From positions 755,101 to 819,100 of the forward strand of contig WBMW01000075.1 in the NCBI GenBank assembly GCA_013396635.1: DNA of 64,000 nt, in the 5' to 3' direction. The first letter of the stretch is position 1; every line of letters begins with the position of its first letter. A program made the translations under genes and the position numbers. The notes under the pieces were generated by a model. It saw only the letters and a program-made list of their open reading frames with translations, did not search any database and had not been told where the DNA came from. The DNA is from Penelope pileata (taxonomy: Eukaryota; Chordata; Aves; Galliformes; Cracidae). Positions 13,901-28,900 of this stretch are shown here, one piece after another.

Positions 13901-16900
13901 CATCCTCCTGATTTACTGTCCTAAAGCAATGCTCTCAGTTCCAGCACAGGTTCTCTGACAGTCTTCTGCAATATCAGGTACTATCCTTTCCCCATTACAT
14001 GCTCCAGACCTCTCCCTCACAGTTCTTTCAAATTATTCCCTCCCCATCACCTTCTGTTTCTTTTCATAATCTCTATGTCCTATTCCCATACTTTGTATCC
14101 TGTATTTCTCTTCCCTCATGTCCGACACGTACACTTTTGGCATGTAAGTCAAATGAAGAGACAGTACACGTTCACTCCAAAATGTGAATGCACCAACTGC
14201 TTGACACGTTGGCTCGACATCTGCCCAACCAGTTAAATTCTTGCCTTTTCTTAAGTTTGAGCCTCCTCCCTATTATCAGTCACCAATTTATAGTCGAAAT
14301 TCAAATCATTTTGATGCTTTGACTCTGAGAAAATGTTTAAAATTAGCCATTAGGTTCAAAGAACATTAAGGCACAGACTGATGAAATACAGAATGTGATT
14401 ATAATCCCCATGGATTTAGAAAACCAAGAAAAAAGGGGAAAAAAAGATTTATGTCAAGGAATTTCTTTAAAAGAAAGTGGTAGAGGGCAAAATGTTTGCC
14501 ATCAGCATTGGCATTGTTTAAAAAACCATCTTAAAGTCTCAAAGAAAACACATACCACCAAGATGAAACAGCAAGCTCTAAGGGGACTGTCCAACAAACT
14601 GGTATGGTTACTCAACAAAATCAAGGTAGCTACTGCACATAACAAAACAAAGTACGGAAACAGAAAAGCAAATTAAATTAAACGAGTAGCTATTGGCTTA
14701 CATTACTATGCTGAAGGGATAGTTTCTAAAAGTTCATAAAAACCAGCAATAAGAAAACACTTCTGATTGTCTCAAGAGAGAAAACAACGAGGAAAAAAAA
14801 AACAAACCAACCACCAAATCAGTCAGATGATTTCGTAAAACCAATGAAGAAGCAAGAAGCCATTCACTATATAAGTGATCTTTGTAGCGGAAAATCTATA
14901 TATCAGATACAGTGAAAGGTTTACACACTCCAATAAGTTCTTCTCAAACTGGAAACAAACAGCTTTGGAACAAAAATAAAACAAAAATATTGCCAAACCC
15001 AGGCAATGTTAATCCATAGTTCAAAACCAAAATTCATAAACTACTAACGGTGGCCTTGCTTGAGCAGGGAGTTGGACCAGACAACCCACAGAGGTCCCTT
15101 CCAACCTCAGCCACTCTGTGATTCTGTGATACCAGTATGCTCCACGCCCCATTCTTTAATCAACCTCAGTGAAATAAGACTAGAAGACGACAACTATTAA
15201 CACCAGTCTTTAAGAAAAGACAGCATAATGACTAGTCAATCTAATCCCATGCTGGGCAAAGCAGCAAAGGCTAAGCATAGATGACTAAAATGATACCACA
15301 TGGAAGAATCAATGCAGGCAAAAGCTGCTTCTCAAGTCTAACAGAGTTGGGATCTACTTCGATTCAATTTTACCAACAAGCAAGTTGACAAAGATCAGGT
15401 CAACAGAAGAATACTTACATGCTTTTGAGTCCTAATTAAGAAACTAAGTCAAGGTAGTGACGGACCCTCCTGACACTACAAACTGCACACGTGAAAATCC
15501 TCTTATTTCAGAGACAGAAGATTTACAGCTCGAAGAGCCTACACAGGAGACTCGTATCTCACCTGTGAGCAAATACTTCATTGTGAGACCTCAGTAAGGC
15601 TTGCTTCAACAGCCCCTGTTATCTCACTTCATCCTTCTGCAGCCAGGAATTACCCAGCAGACTACCAGTAGCTCAGTTATAAAATACAAACCAAAGACAA
15701 GAGTTATATCTGAATTAATCACTTACAGATTCCCCGAACTTAACTGGTACAGAAAGGGACAGAAGGTCCTTGGGAATAAATGAAAAAATTAAAGATTGTA
15801 ATTAAGGAGTGAAATAAATCACCAACTTTCACAATAACAGAAAGATTCTCAGTAGCCTCTCTCAAAGATTTCCACTAGCTATTGTGCTGTTCAGTGTGCA
15901 ATAATGATCTGGAAGAGATTGAAAAGTAACAAGACAGCTTCTGGAGATGAGGTCAGATATTCGTGGTATTAAAATAAAAACCTGACTGCGAAGAGTTTTA
16001 GAAGAATCTCACAAAGCTGAATGAGGAAGCAGAGGTAATTCAAATGCTAATGAATATAGAGCAGTGCATAGAGGGAATGAAAATAATCCCAACTGAACAC
16101 GCATGGTCATGAACTCTACAATGGTTAATACTATTGCAGAACGATGTTCATTACTGTGGATAGTCTTCTGAAAACATCAACTCAGATCTAAGCTGTGATC
16201 AAAGAGGCAAAACAGTGTTAAGAACCAATAAAATAAATTAGAAGGAGAGTTTACAACAAAACAGAAAAGCATTATTATGACACTATAAATCTATCATGTT
16301 GCTACATTTTCAACTACGTGAGATTCTGGTCATCTTAGAATAGAATAGAGCAAAAGTGAAAAAGAACAAAGAGTGAGGGGATGATCAGAAGCGTTAAGAA
16401 GTTTCTTCCCATATAGCATCAAGAAGGCTTTATGCTTCTGCCTTTATTCCATTTTTTAAACAGAGCTGCTTAAACTTGTATAAAGAAGTAATTTTGTTAC
16501 ATAGACAACATTGAAACAAGTCTCTCTCTATATATGTCAAACTATACTGCACCTAAGGCAGAAAACCGAGGCAGTAAGTTTTCATGGCCATCCTGTAACA
16601 TGGCTGCCAAAGTGCTGCCCCTACTGAGAGTACGTAAGATAAGCAGCCTGAAAGCTGTTCATATCTCCATTGTCCATCACAAATGATCGTGCAACAGTCA
16701 GGAATTAGCTGGACCAAACATTGTGTTGGTTATATCTCTGACATGTCACAAAACTGATCTGGAAAGAAAATATTTCTTATACATTGTTATAACTTCATAG
16801 CTTATAACCCAATGATCTCTCTGTTAACAGCACACAATACATCTCTATTTATGCTTGCTCACCTGGTAATTTCTTTTCCAGTTGCTGCTGTTCTTCTTCT

Positions 16901-19900
16901 AACGCTGGTTCTTCTGGTAACCTTTGGTCTACAGATACTGAACTTACAGCAGATATGCCACTACCAGAGCGTACTCTTCTGTCAATAAAAGGATAATTCC
17001 AAGTTGCTTAAAAGAACCTATGCATGTCAAATTTATTTATGATTTAATGACTGAATCATAAATCAAATTCAATGACGTAATGTTTAGTGATATTTAATGC
17101 TCCCTCGGTGCTGTCCAGAGTATTTTACTCTGCAGTTGCCATTAAGATAATAGCACCCTCCAGAGTCCCAACAGCACACACTGGTGACCTAAGCATCATG
17201 TAGTTTACAGATATCTTTAACTCTGTCACCAAGATCCCTTACTTATGACCAGTGTGAAGTTGGGGAAATAGTGAATTAAACTATAATGAAAGTTGCAAAG
17301 ACAGAGAAAGCTCACTATAGTAAAACTGAAAATGAGGTCTCACATGGAAGAAACAAAAAGTTGTAATCTTCAAGAGCATACTTAAAGAACATGAACCTTT
17401 GATTGCATGCAAACATTTCTTTCCACTGATGTAACTGTCTTCCCACCCATTTATCCACCAAAAAAAAAAAAAAAAGTGAAATAGAGAAAGATGTACTGAC
17501 TCAACGTTACTGTTCACAGATAAAACTGCTTAAAAACCATCAGAATTTGCTACAGTGAAAATTCAGGGCACATTTTGAATTCTTATATATTCTATTCACT
17601 GTACAGAAGCATAAGCTTGAACTAAAAACCTTTAAATCCATGTAGCCAGACTGAGTCAGCAAAACATTGACAAAAAATTGTATTCTTACAAAGACTTTTT
17701 GTGACAGTTTTTTCCAGCACCCAGCACTTCTAATAAAAACAAAAAAGGTAGACAAGCACTTCCCAGTGAGAAGGCATTCTGTGCCATCTATGCAGCATAA
17801 ACCCAAGGAGGGTTATGTTTCAATCTCTTGCCCTTCACAGTCACAAGACAGCTTTCCCACACGAATCAAAAATTTAGGAGTGAGATTCCAGAATTATAAG
17901 TAGTTACCTAAATGAAGGTGGAATATACTCCGGAGGCAGTACAGGTGGCAGTGGCTGACCAGACATAGCGACATCAATTAAGTGCATAGCCAGAATAAAC
18001 TCTTCAGCTGTAAGCTTTCCATCTTGATCAATATCTGAAAGATTCCTTTTTAGAAGAAAGATACAAAGTAAGTAAATTCTTAAAGATAAAAAGTCACTTT
18101 GACATTTTCTGTTTCAAATTAATTCATTTTTTTCCATTACTTTTTCACATTAATTTGTTTTTTAAAAGCAAATGAAAAGCAAAACCCAAATGCATCTCAA
18201 CTTCCCACGTTTCTCTTGCATGTCTTCCTTGAAACTATCCTCACAGTCGTGGCTTCTACTTCACTTGCTCTTTGAGTGCTGTCTGCACTATAAGCTATGC
18301 AAGTAATGTTAATCAACGGAGTATTCTTGACACCTTGTGAACATTCACTATGCAATATCATTCAAAAATGAAATGGCTCAGATGTTTGTTAGAAGTTTTG
18401 GGTTTGGTCTACATCTTCCATGGAGACTATCTCACATTCCTGAGCACATATTTGCATTAAAATCAGAGCCATTAACGTTGTAGTCTTGACACGCACAAAA
18501 ATGTTTTATCATTATGTACTAACAAAAAAATTATACTGTAAGGCCTCTGGATGGCCTAAAACCAGTGCTCCAACAGATTCATGAAATATCCAATGCCACC
18601 TTCATATTAAGGTGCTTTTGGACAAAACCTAACAGTCTAAATATTGGCTTTTTTTTTTCCCCCATCATGCTTCTGATTCTAATCATACAGGAAAATCCCC
18701 CACAATACTGTGAAAATCTAAGGTGAGCAAATGATATATTCTTTTGATGTCTTAAGGTACAGGACTTTTTTTTTTAAGGGATTTCAGTTTGGAAGACTAC
18801 TATAGCCCCATTTGGTCCACGCTTGTGCTACTCAGGCAGGGGCACAGGAACAGGCTGATAGAAGGTAAGGATATACAGATACCCTAGCAGTTTGGATCAA
18901 CATCTTCGTCCCCAAAACACTGAAACAGCTGCTACAGAATAGCTGCCATGCTGCACATCAGGTGTGCCTATGAGACAGCGAATCCAATCTCAAAAGAAAG
19001 TGAGGCCATCCCCAATACAGACTGAAAAATCTTGCCCCAGAGAACAGCAACAGTGGTTCCACTGCCACAGAATAAGATTCAGAAAGGGGAGCAATACGTA
19101 GGCCAGCAAAAGCTGCCAAGTCCGTTCCTTATCTCGGTAGACTAGGCAGTTTCAAATGTCAAAAATCACAATAGTTATGTTTAGAACTCCTGGAGCATGC
19201 GGACGTCATTCTCCTGCCCACATAACCTACTTAAGTACTGGCAACAAGCACAGAATTTTCTGGCTAATCATCTGCTGGATGATTGGGTTGCTATTTTTTC
19301 CTTATAGTAGCTTTGTTAGGAAACAGAGAAGAGCGTGCTTTTTAAAGATATAACAAAAACATTGGTGCTTAGCAAAGAAAGTAAGTACAACTTAACTACC
19401 ACATTACAGCGAGAACAGAGTTGACATCCTCATGTAACATAAGTCAGATGGGTTATTTTGTTGACAGTGGTTTTCAAGGAAAGACTTACAAATCACAGAG
19501 GTTAACCAGAAATATCTTACAGGGGGAAACTGGAAATCAAAAATACAAAAGCAGTATAAAGGGTATTTGAGAAGTCACCACAGATATCTATAAATCAACA
19601 GTCACCAAGTACTATTAAGCAACTAAGTAGAAACATTTGACATCACATAGGAAAGAACAACCTTTCAAAGTATGAGGGAAGAGAGAGCCTAATCCATGTG
19701 ATAATAAAAGCACAATAAATTTGGCAAACAAGTACTTGAAAGGCAAAGCGAAGCCAAAATTAATCTTAAAATCCATGATTAAAAGTATGAGTCCACACTC
19801 TTGGAAATAAGGCCTTAGAAACTCACATAAAAGGCAGAGAAGCCCTCAAGAAAGTATGGTTCTGGATTAAGCTTCCTTTTGTACTATCTGTGCAAATGAG

Positions 19901-22900
19901 TAACTTTCACTGGTGCTGTATCACATATGGTTGAGAATGTAGAAGACAGAAGGCTGAACATTTGGTCTGCCCAATCCCCAACATAGAAAACATCTATGTG
20001 CATAGTATAAAATACACTCTTTTTGGTGGAATAATATTAACAGAGGCACAGCAGTGCAGCTTTTGTTTTACAAAGTTACATATTAAAAACAGCAAAACAT
20101 AATTATTTATCAGTGGAGAGAGTTTGAAAATAACACAGAATACAGTATAGAGGTTTAAGTACAGTTTCCAGTTTGGTAGAAATCATTAGATTTATCTTTA
20201 CCATATTGTAGCCAGCTGAGCCTGGGGTAAACTTGACTGCATAAGAATAGTTCTTGCTTGTGGACCTAACAAATTAAAACAAGGGTTAATAAACAAGTAA
20301 GCAATTTTCTCCTTTTCTTGTATTACCAAGCACAAGCAGTAGTTAGTCCTGAACAGGTAACACCAAAATGATGTTATCAGCATGAATGAGCTATACATAC
20401 TATCATTCCTAGGCCCCCTCCCTAAGAAAATATTAAAGAATACATAAACTCTTTCCTCCTCAGCAACACTCACTCAGACAAAAACAAACAAACAAACAAC
20501 TCTTTGCCACAAAAGGCAAATAGATGCTCACAGAATCAGTAAAAATAAGTTGGTGCACTGTTCTATTTTTTTCTGAAACTAGGTAGGCACTCCTATCAGT
20601 GGTTGAGTCAAACACTGTAAATGGTTGCAGAAGCTTTCACACAACTCATTGTACCCTGTTCAAGAATCATTTCCCAGTGCCATCCTAGGTTACAGAAAAT
20701 ACAGGAAAGAATGTGAAAAGGATCCCAAATATGATGAGTGTTTGCTCGTAAGGAAGACCATTGAACAGCTGGGAAATTTTAACTGAAAAATATTGATGGT
20801 GACAACATAGAGATGAGAGTTTCTTACTATCTGAACAGCATTTAGAATGCTGCTATAATTGGCCTTTTACAGTTAAAAAAGGAGACAACAATAACTGTTT
20901 CAATACCTGTTAAGTGTCCACTCATGGTTTTATCATGGCTATTGAACAGCTGTCTGTATTTCAGTCTTGATGACTGAGGTACAGCCCACTCTGCCACAGG
21001 AGGCACACTAGAATTAGAAAAGGGATAGGAAAGAAGAAAAAAATATATAATCTTACATTTGATTGCATGGAGTGACAGGTACAACAGGATGAAGTGCTGC
21101 ACAGAGATCATGTTTTATGCCTGTAATGTTTGTTTTCACAAATATTCCCTTCTATTCCTGAAACCACAACAGTTTTGACTTCTCGTTTGAAAACATTTCT
21201 CGTGATTCAGTGTCTTAGAAGATGTTTTTTAGAAAAGATGAATGGCAGGCCTAAGATTTTTACTTTTTCTTTACTAGCAGAGAAAATAAGTAACCTAAAC
21301 AGTTTAGAGGAACTAAAAACTTTTACTTAAACATATGACAGGAAACGCCTTATCACAGACAGTGGAAGTAATATCTCATTTTACCCTGTCTTTAACTGCT
21401 CGTCTTAACCAAACAAAGCATAAGCTGATGAAGGAAAGCAAATGTAAAATCTATTGAAAACATTATAAAGTCTGAAAAAAATACACTTAAAAGCAATCAT
21501 TTTTTTTATTTAAAAAAAAAATAATTAGCCCAAAATGTTAATACCCCTATTTCTACTCCTCCAAAACTATTATGCTTTAATATACTCTTTCCTGAGATCA
21601 AAATAAAAAGAAGTTGCTTCTTAAACAATGAAAATAAGAATTGAAACTTCATTAAAAAAAAAAGTTATTTATCCACTTGAATTCCTCCCTTGCCAGCTTT
21701 GCTAGATGTGGAGCCTCTACACACATTAAGCCTACTTTTGTCCTCCGTACACAGGTAAATTGATTTGTCAGGTAATGCTACTGTACAGTAAGTGATGAAA
21801 CTTTCCTTCATGGATACTCAAGTGGTAGTTTTGGAGGAAAAAATGCCGAAGGACAAAACAGTTGTCTCACGTAAACAAAACACCATGCATGCCAAGAGTT
21901 TTCTACTGGTGGCTCAGCAAATTAATAAAAGCACCATAACCTCAATTTTGAAGTTCACTCTACTCCAAATTGAAAAGTAAATTTCAACAAGAAAAATACA
22001 CCACTTCAACTTTTAATTTCAATTTAATGGACTTAGCTCTTCTTCCTCCTCTTCTTCCTCCATAAACTCTGCATATAAATTACCATGCTATCAGTTTAAA
22101 ATAATAATTGAAGACAGATGCCAGTTCATCATTCAGCAGCAGCAGCAGCCTGTGAAGGAATACCTCCTTCAATGCTGGTAGACATTTCAGGGTTACTAAG
22201 ACAGCTCCAAACTCAGCTGAAACAGATTGAGAGAATGATGCAATTTTGCCTTAGAAAAGAAGTCATCTCATTCAGGGTTCAAGTCACTGTAGGCAATTAA
22301 AGTGACCAACAAGATTCAAATATAGTTAACCCCAAAACTATGACAGCCATCTTTTGGAAAATCTAGAAGCTGTACTGACAGAAGTTTCTTGAACTTCACT
22401 CACTATAAATATCAAGTATTATTACAGACAAATCAGATGACTTCGGCAGAAATTATATCAGAGCATCACTGCTATGTTCCCAACAGTATTAGATTTCTAA
22501 GAGAAACAGAACTGTTTGTTTTGAAACATTTTTAATCCTCTTTTGCCAGTAAGTTTCCATTAATGAATATTTAGGCAAAATTACCATCTTAGCTCCTCTA
22601 AAGAAATATATTTTGCCTAACCATACATTTTACCAGATATTGAAATAGTCTAAAGGTCTTTTGGGTGACTTTCAATGAGGAACTTTCAAGCACATGTAAC
22701 AAACACTTATGTGGAGTGCATTTAAAATATGAGAAATACTAATAACATTTCTTTTAAAAATAATCCTACAGTTGCTAATTTTAAAGAATTTTACTTACGC
22801 TTCCATGCTAAAATGAGGAGTGTCTGTGCAGTACTGAGCAATGCAAATTACATTTACAGGATCAAATGGTTTTCTAAAAATTAAGTTTTCAAGAGCTTGC

Positions 22901-25900
22901 AAATGGTATCAACACATACTGCAAAAGCTTATTATATTTCAGTGACTCAGTACTCATGCAGCATTCTCTGCAAAACCACAGCATTCTATGAAATCCTGAA
23001 GTAGTGTCTCAGCAGGAATTGACTTCCACAAGAGAATAACTTTGAGAATAACTCTGTTAAAGAGAAGTGGTTTTTCTAACTATGAGGAACCAGATACACA
23101 TCGACTCATTCTAAATCAACTTACCTAGCCACATCAAACGATTGTGCCTTTTGCAGTTTTGTGTTTAGCTGTGATCCTGGACCAGATCTACTAAAGGAAG
23201 AACTCTTTGGCAATGTGGCTGAAAATAAGGAAATACATGTACTTTTTAGTATTAGCATTTTAAACTGTAAAATTTCAATGACATTCATTTGGTTCCTAAT
23301 GTCAAATAAAAGCATTACCGTTCTTTTGACAGAGTCTCTTTAAAAATACAAGATGAAGTAACAGTGTCTAATAGAATAGGTGAAAACACATAGGTGCTTT
23401 TCTCACGTCTTCTTACATTTGTAGTTTTCTGTAAACACTGTTGATACCAAATTCCATTATGATTCATGTTAGAATTTGTATGTACTCCACTAATTTCAAT
23501 ACTAACAAACAGCAGTACTTCAGTAGTTATAAATAGGTAGCAGAGGACCAATTTCTAGACAACAGTTTACAGGCAAGCTTGATTTATCACACTGTTGCTC
23601 AACATGACTGACTGCTACAGTATAGTACGTCCATGCGTCTTGTTTTAACTTTTAAACAAGTCTGCAAACCGATGACATTGGGTAAAATCAAATTACAGAC
23701 CTTAACCCAAATAATTCATTAAAGTAAGTTAGGATAGCCAATTCCACGTCTGTTTTCCTCTGGATTCAAAGGAAACGGCAACACAGTTTGTTAAAAGCAA
23801 GAGAGTAAACAGAGTTTCAGTGTGTAGCATACCAGGATGAGCAAAAGCAGGCAGAGGCTGTATAACAGCAGGAGCTCCATTAGCCAGGGGAGGCACTGCT
23901 GCTGCAGGAACAGAAGATACTAATGGCGGAGACATTCCTACTACTGGAATAGATGCCATTGGCACTGGGGCAACAGTTGTAAGAGATGGCATGCTGGCAA
24001 TGCCCCCAATACCTATGTGGGAGAAAAGGAGACATTTTTTCTAATTTAGAGACTCCCAACATGATATAAAAATTGAATGGCAGCCTGCAAGCCAGAAGTA
24101 AATACAGAACTAAACAGCAAATTGAAATGGAAACTTTCACACACTCCTTTAAAGAGCTCTTACAATCCGCTGCACCATTAGCATGGCAGGGGAACATAAA
24201 ACAATGTAGAGGAAACAAAATGCCGTTTTATAACGTATGCATATAAGATCACACTGGATGCAACAGTGACCAAAAAAGTCAATTAGCATTTGCTGAAGAA
24301 AACAATTGTTTGCCTTGAACTAAATGAAGAGCAGCACTGTCAGCTTCCAGTGAGTAATGAACCCTAAGTCTACATTTAGCCACAGCTGAAAAGAACAAGC
24401 TCCAGGAGAACTGCCTGCAGACTATTGTGAAAATGAAACAGTGCAAAGCTAATCAGATAAAGCACAGTAATGAGGTATTTTAGGTGTAAGCACAGTTGCA
24501 TGGGTAACAGGGAGGTTAAGGAGGTCCAGTCAAGCCAATGGGAAGAATGAGGATGTGTGCAAGCAGCTGAGGTCAAGTTTACAGTGAATAACAAAAAAGA
24601 AAATCATGGCTTTTGCTGGATTTCTTGGGGAGTTGATTTCATTATGCCTTTTCTCACTTAGAGCAATATTTGTCCTGTTCAATTTCACTGATTTCTTAGT
24701 CAGAAATAAAAACACTGTAAAATCTGTGGAAGTGACAACTGATCAAACAACAGGACCGCGTTCTGTTTTATCAAGTGCACTATTCCCTTTTCTTAATGAC
24801 AGCAGTAATTGTCAGGCACCAACCAACTTCAGCCACAGCAATGACTAAATCAGAAAGGTAAAGAACCTCTCATTACAGCAGAATATCAAGGTATCATACA
24901 TGAGGTTCAGCTTCATTTAGACATTTTCCACATAGAATCATCTGTGTTGGAAAAGATCATCAAGATTATCAAAAGTCCAGCAATCAGCCTGACCTACCAA
25001 GTCCCATTACTAAACCATGTCCCTTAGTGCCACATCCACAGTCTCTAAAACCTGTCCAGTAATGGGGACTCCACTTCCCTGGGTGCCCATATCTATGCTT
25101 GATCACCCTCTTCAAGAAGAATTTCTTTCTGATGTCCACTAAACGTCTCCTGGTAAAACTTAGGACCATTTCTTCATGTTCTATCACTCATCACCTGAGA
25201 AAAGAGACCAACACCTCCTCACTGTAACCTCCTTTCAGGTAGTTGTAGAGAGCAATGAAGTTTCCCCTCTGCCTCCTCCAGACTAAACAATCTCAGCTCC
25301 CTCAGTCACTCCTCATAAGCCTTGATTTCTGGTCCCTTCACCAACTTCCTTGCTCTTTTCTGCATATACTCAAGCAACTCAACATCCTTTTTGTAGTGAG
25401 GAGCCAAAACAAAAATGTTGAACAAAACTGGCCCCAGTAATGACCCCTGAGGGTCACTGGCTCTGGTGATCAGCCACCAATTTGATTGACCTCCATTCAC
25501 CATGACTTTGAAGCCAGGCCATCTAGACAGTTCTTCACTCAGAGAACTATACACCTGTTACAAACCATGAGCAGCCAATTTCTCCCAGAGAATACTTTGG
25601 GAAACCATGTCAAGTGCTTTACTAAAATCCAGGTAAACAACATCCAGAGTCTTACCCTCATTTACTAAGTGGGTCATCTTGAAGGAGATCAGGTTAGTCA
25701 GGCAGGACCTATCCTTCATAAATCCATGCTAGCTCCTCTAACTATCCTTTTTTACCTACTTCTTTCCTTGAAATGATGGTGAACTTGGCAGTACTAACCA
25801 TGAGAACTGAATCAGCAGCTGTTCTAGGTAATACCAGTGCAGAGGGTTGCATTACTATCCTTATTTATACAAAGTCAAGAAAAATATAGCTCATATTGCC

Positions 25901-28900
25901 AAAGCTGGAGATCTCTTAATTAAATAAAGAGATAAATAGAAATAGTTGAAATGAAAACTCCATTATTTTGGAATGTACTAGTCCTGCCATGTGGTCAATC
26001 TTTTTTTCCCACAAATAATTCTGTTTGGAACATACGGCGAGGAGTATACGACCTGAAGCAAGCAGGACCTCAACTTATTTTATACAGTGTAGTTGGGTGC
26101 TAAAAACAAAGCTCATTGATGTTTTTCTTCTAGCATGTGCATGCAAGTGAAAGCATTTGTTTTTGAGCCCAAGTACTGTTGTTTCAGAAATTGCAAAATG
26201 AAAATCAAATTCAAGTTAGGTTGCTACAATACAAGCTAACTAGAAGAACAACAAAGAGCTTACCAAACCCTGGTGCACTAGGAAGAGCAATAGGTGGCTG
26301 CTTCATGACAGGAGGCAGTGCAGATGGGAGTTGATAACCTTGCAGTTTTAATTTGATAAGTTTCATAGCTATTGAAAACTCCAGCTGATCCATCCTCCCA
26401 TCATTGTTCATGTCAGCTAGAGCCCTACAAAATAGGGAATTTTCACAATTATATTCTTAAATCATGAACTTCAGAACTGACCTAAAAGCATAAACATGCA
26501 GACATGTATATTCAAAACTAATTAATTTTCACTCCAAAACAATTATGCCAGGCTAAAAACAATCATCAAACAAAACACTGTTTAAAGCAAGAGCATCTTG
26601 ATTTCTTTCTTGGAGTGATGACTAAGTAGCTTTAAAGTCACTTTTCAACCCTTGGAGGAATTACAGCAAAGCAACCACAGAGAAAGTATTAATGTAGTTG
26701 CACAAAAACTTTGCAAAATAACACAAATAAAACTAAATGGCACTACAAACAACACTGCGGGGAATCATATGACTGAGTCTGCAAATTAGTACTTCAGATG
26801 CACTTACAGTGAAATATTATTTAAATTTGTGCCCTGTACTAAACACCATAATATCTGCAAGTGTACAAATGGCTTTTCAGTTAAACAATTGTATTCCAGA
26901 TAAAACATGGAGCCTAGATCTTGAACAGGTTTTCATTTAGAGCAGTCTGACTTAAACTGTCTTCTTTTTGATTTTTCATTCCATGGTTAAGAAAACAATG
27001 CTCAGCAGCAAATGGGAGTGGGGAATTGGGAAGGGGGAGAAGCAGGAAGAAGAATGTTAGTTCCTGCAGCTGCAAACCAAAAAATACAGTAAATGCATAT
27101 TAATAATGTAATCAGTTATAAGTTTAGCTTTTCATATTATGTTTATTTCTTTGTACTCATTTGAAGAATGAAATAATCATTTCAATATTTTAACAATATA
27201 CATTTTTAATTTCATACATACATTTCCATGTAATGGACATAACACAAAGGACCCAGGCAGTTTAGTTAAAGAGTTTTATTTCTGGATCAAATCTCCATCA
27301 ACAAAAGTTTTCACACATGCATGTCAACAGTTATCAAAAAAGTACTGCAATAAATGGATGGTTATTTACAATTGATACTTAAACAAATCTGGTAAATTAC
27401 AGTCTGGTAAATACAGTGGCAAAGCATTCAAAAAATGAAAACTCTCCCAGCCCAAGCGAAAAAAAAAAAACCTAGGAAGAGGGAGATCCCAGCAGATCAA
27501 CCATGCACCTTAAGGTTTTCCCCTGGTTTAGGCTGCAAGTAATATTTTGCCAAAACTGGAGACGCTCCAGCACTTCCTAATACTTAAGACATTTTCAGCA
27601 GTGTAGCAACCTTGTGACATTGGTGGAGTAAGACAAACTAACACAGTCAAAAATCTGGCAGCAGTACTTAAAGAATAAAGTCTTATGAGTAAACTGTGGA
27701 CTCTGGGGCTTACAGTCAGAAAGAAAAATATGCATTGCACCACTCCCTCTAAGACACTGAGTTACTACACATATTAAATTGGAGAACAAGTTTTGGCTGT
27801 GCAAATAACTAGCTGTTGTTTTCTGAAGCTCCGTATCACAGGGAAGTTTAATTTGCAAATAAAAGTTGTCTGCTTTTCAGTAACTTCAAACCGTGCTTTA
27901 ATTCTACTTAGCCTTTGAAAGCCGATGTTTGTAGTCAAAATTGATTCTGGGACCCACCTAGTATAATGCAATTTGCATTGAAGTTTCAGTCGTGACTGCT
28001 CAGTATGTGGTTCGTTTCACAAATAACCAGTTAAAAATAAGCCTACTGCAGCAGTCAGACTTCATATATGGCAGTCCAACCCATGGGAGGAAGAGAGAAG
28101 ACCAGCAAGGCAAACCTAGACCAAGAGAAGCACAACTTTGGAATGAGTATCTCTTCCTTGCAGGGCATCACTGCTCAACCGTCAGCCTCTGACCACTCTT
28201 CCACAAAAAGCAAGCAAAATATTGGTACCTCCTGATGCAGTGGGCTGGCTAAGTTTAAACACAAGTGTAACATTTTTGTTTTCGTGGAACTTGCAGAGAT
28301 CCATGGGAGAAGCCTGGTGCAACCTGCTGTAGGGAACCTGCTTTGGCAGGGGGGTTGGACTCGATGATTTCTCGAGGTCCCTTCCAATCCATACAATTTT
28401 GTGATTCTGTGAAGGCAGAGGAAACCTCTCTCCTAGTTGGGGCAAGGTTAGACTGTACTAATTGTTAACAAAAAATGTGTATTTTGAAATGAGAGGTATA
28501 ATTAATTATAGAAAGTAGTTCAAAATGCAAACTAGTCTTCTCACATTTAGTTACTGAGGTTATAAACGTTCTGTTAATTCTTAAGTGCAACAGCTTTTTC
28601 TGAACATAAAAGCACTATGAGTTTATTAGCTTCCATCAGATCCTTCTGTCCAGTGGGGTACATATGTCACAAGCCACTAAATGAAAGCCCCTATACAGAA
28701 TGCATGTATATAATTCCTCCTACAAAATCAAGTAAATATTAACCTCAAAAAGACATTTGCATCTCTCTAACATTATCTCTACATCAGAAATGTTTCTTTC
28801 AACTTTAATTCTTGCAATAAGCCCAAATTCATTTTGAAAGAATTCATAGTTTAAGGCAGAAACAGACAGAATGGATATTCTTGCAATGGTATAAAAATGC

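Larger units (their letters stand above)
21008..23124 (-). other. ITSN1: ITSN1 intron, 2.1 kb, holding the candidate cassette exon
   Basis: Intron between the last linker exon and the first EH2 exon. It contains the 75-nt candidate exon at 22799-22873. About 740 nt downstream of that, on the sense strand, is a perfect tandem duplication of a 12-mer (TCTTCTTCCTCC on plus) at 22038-22061. That reads as a GGA/GAA purine tract in the transcript and could act as a splicing enhancer. A CAG run lies near 22136-22150. Confidence 0.75.
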
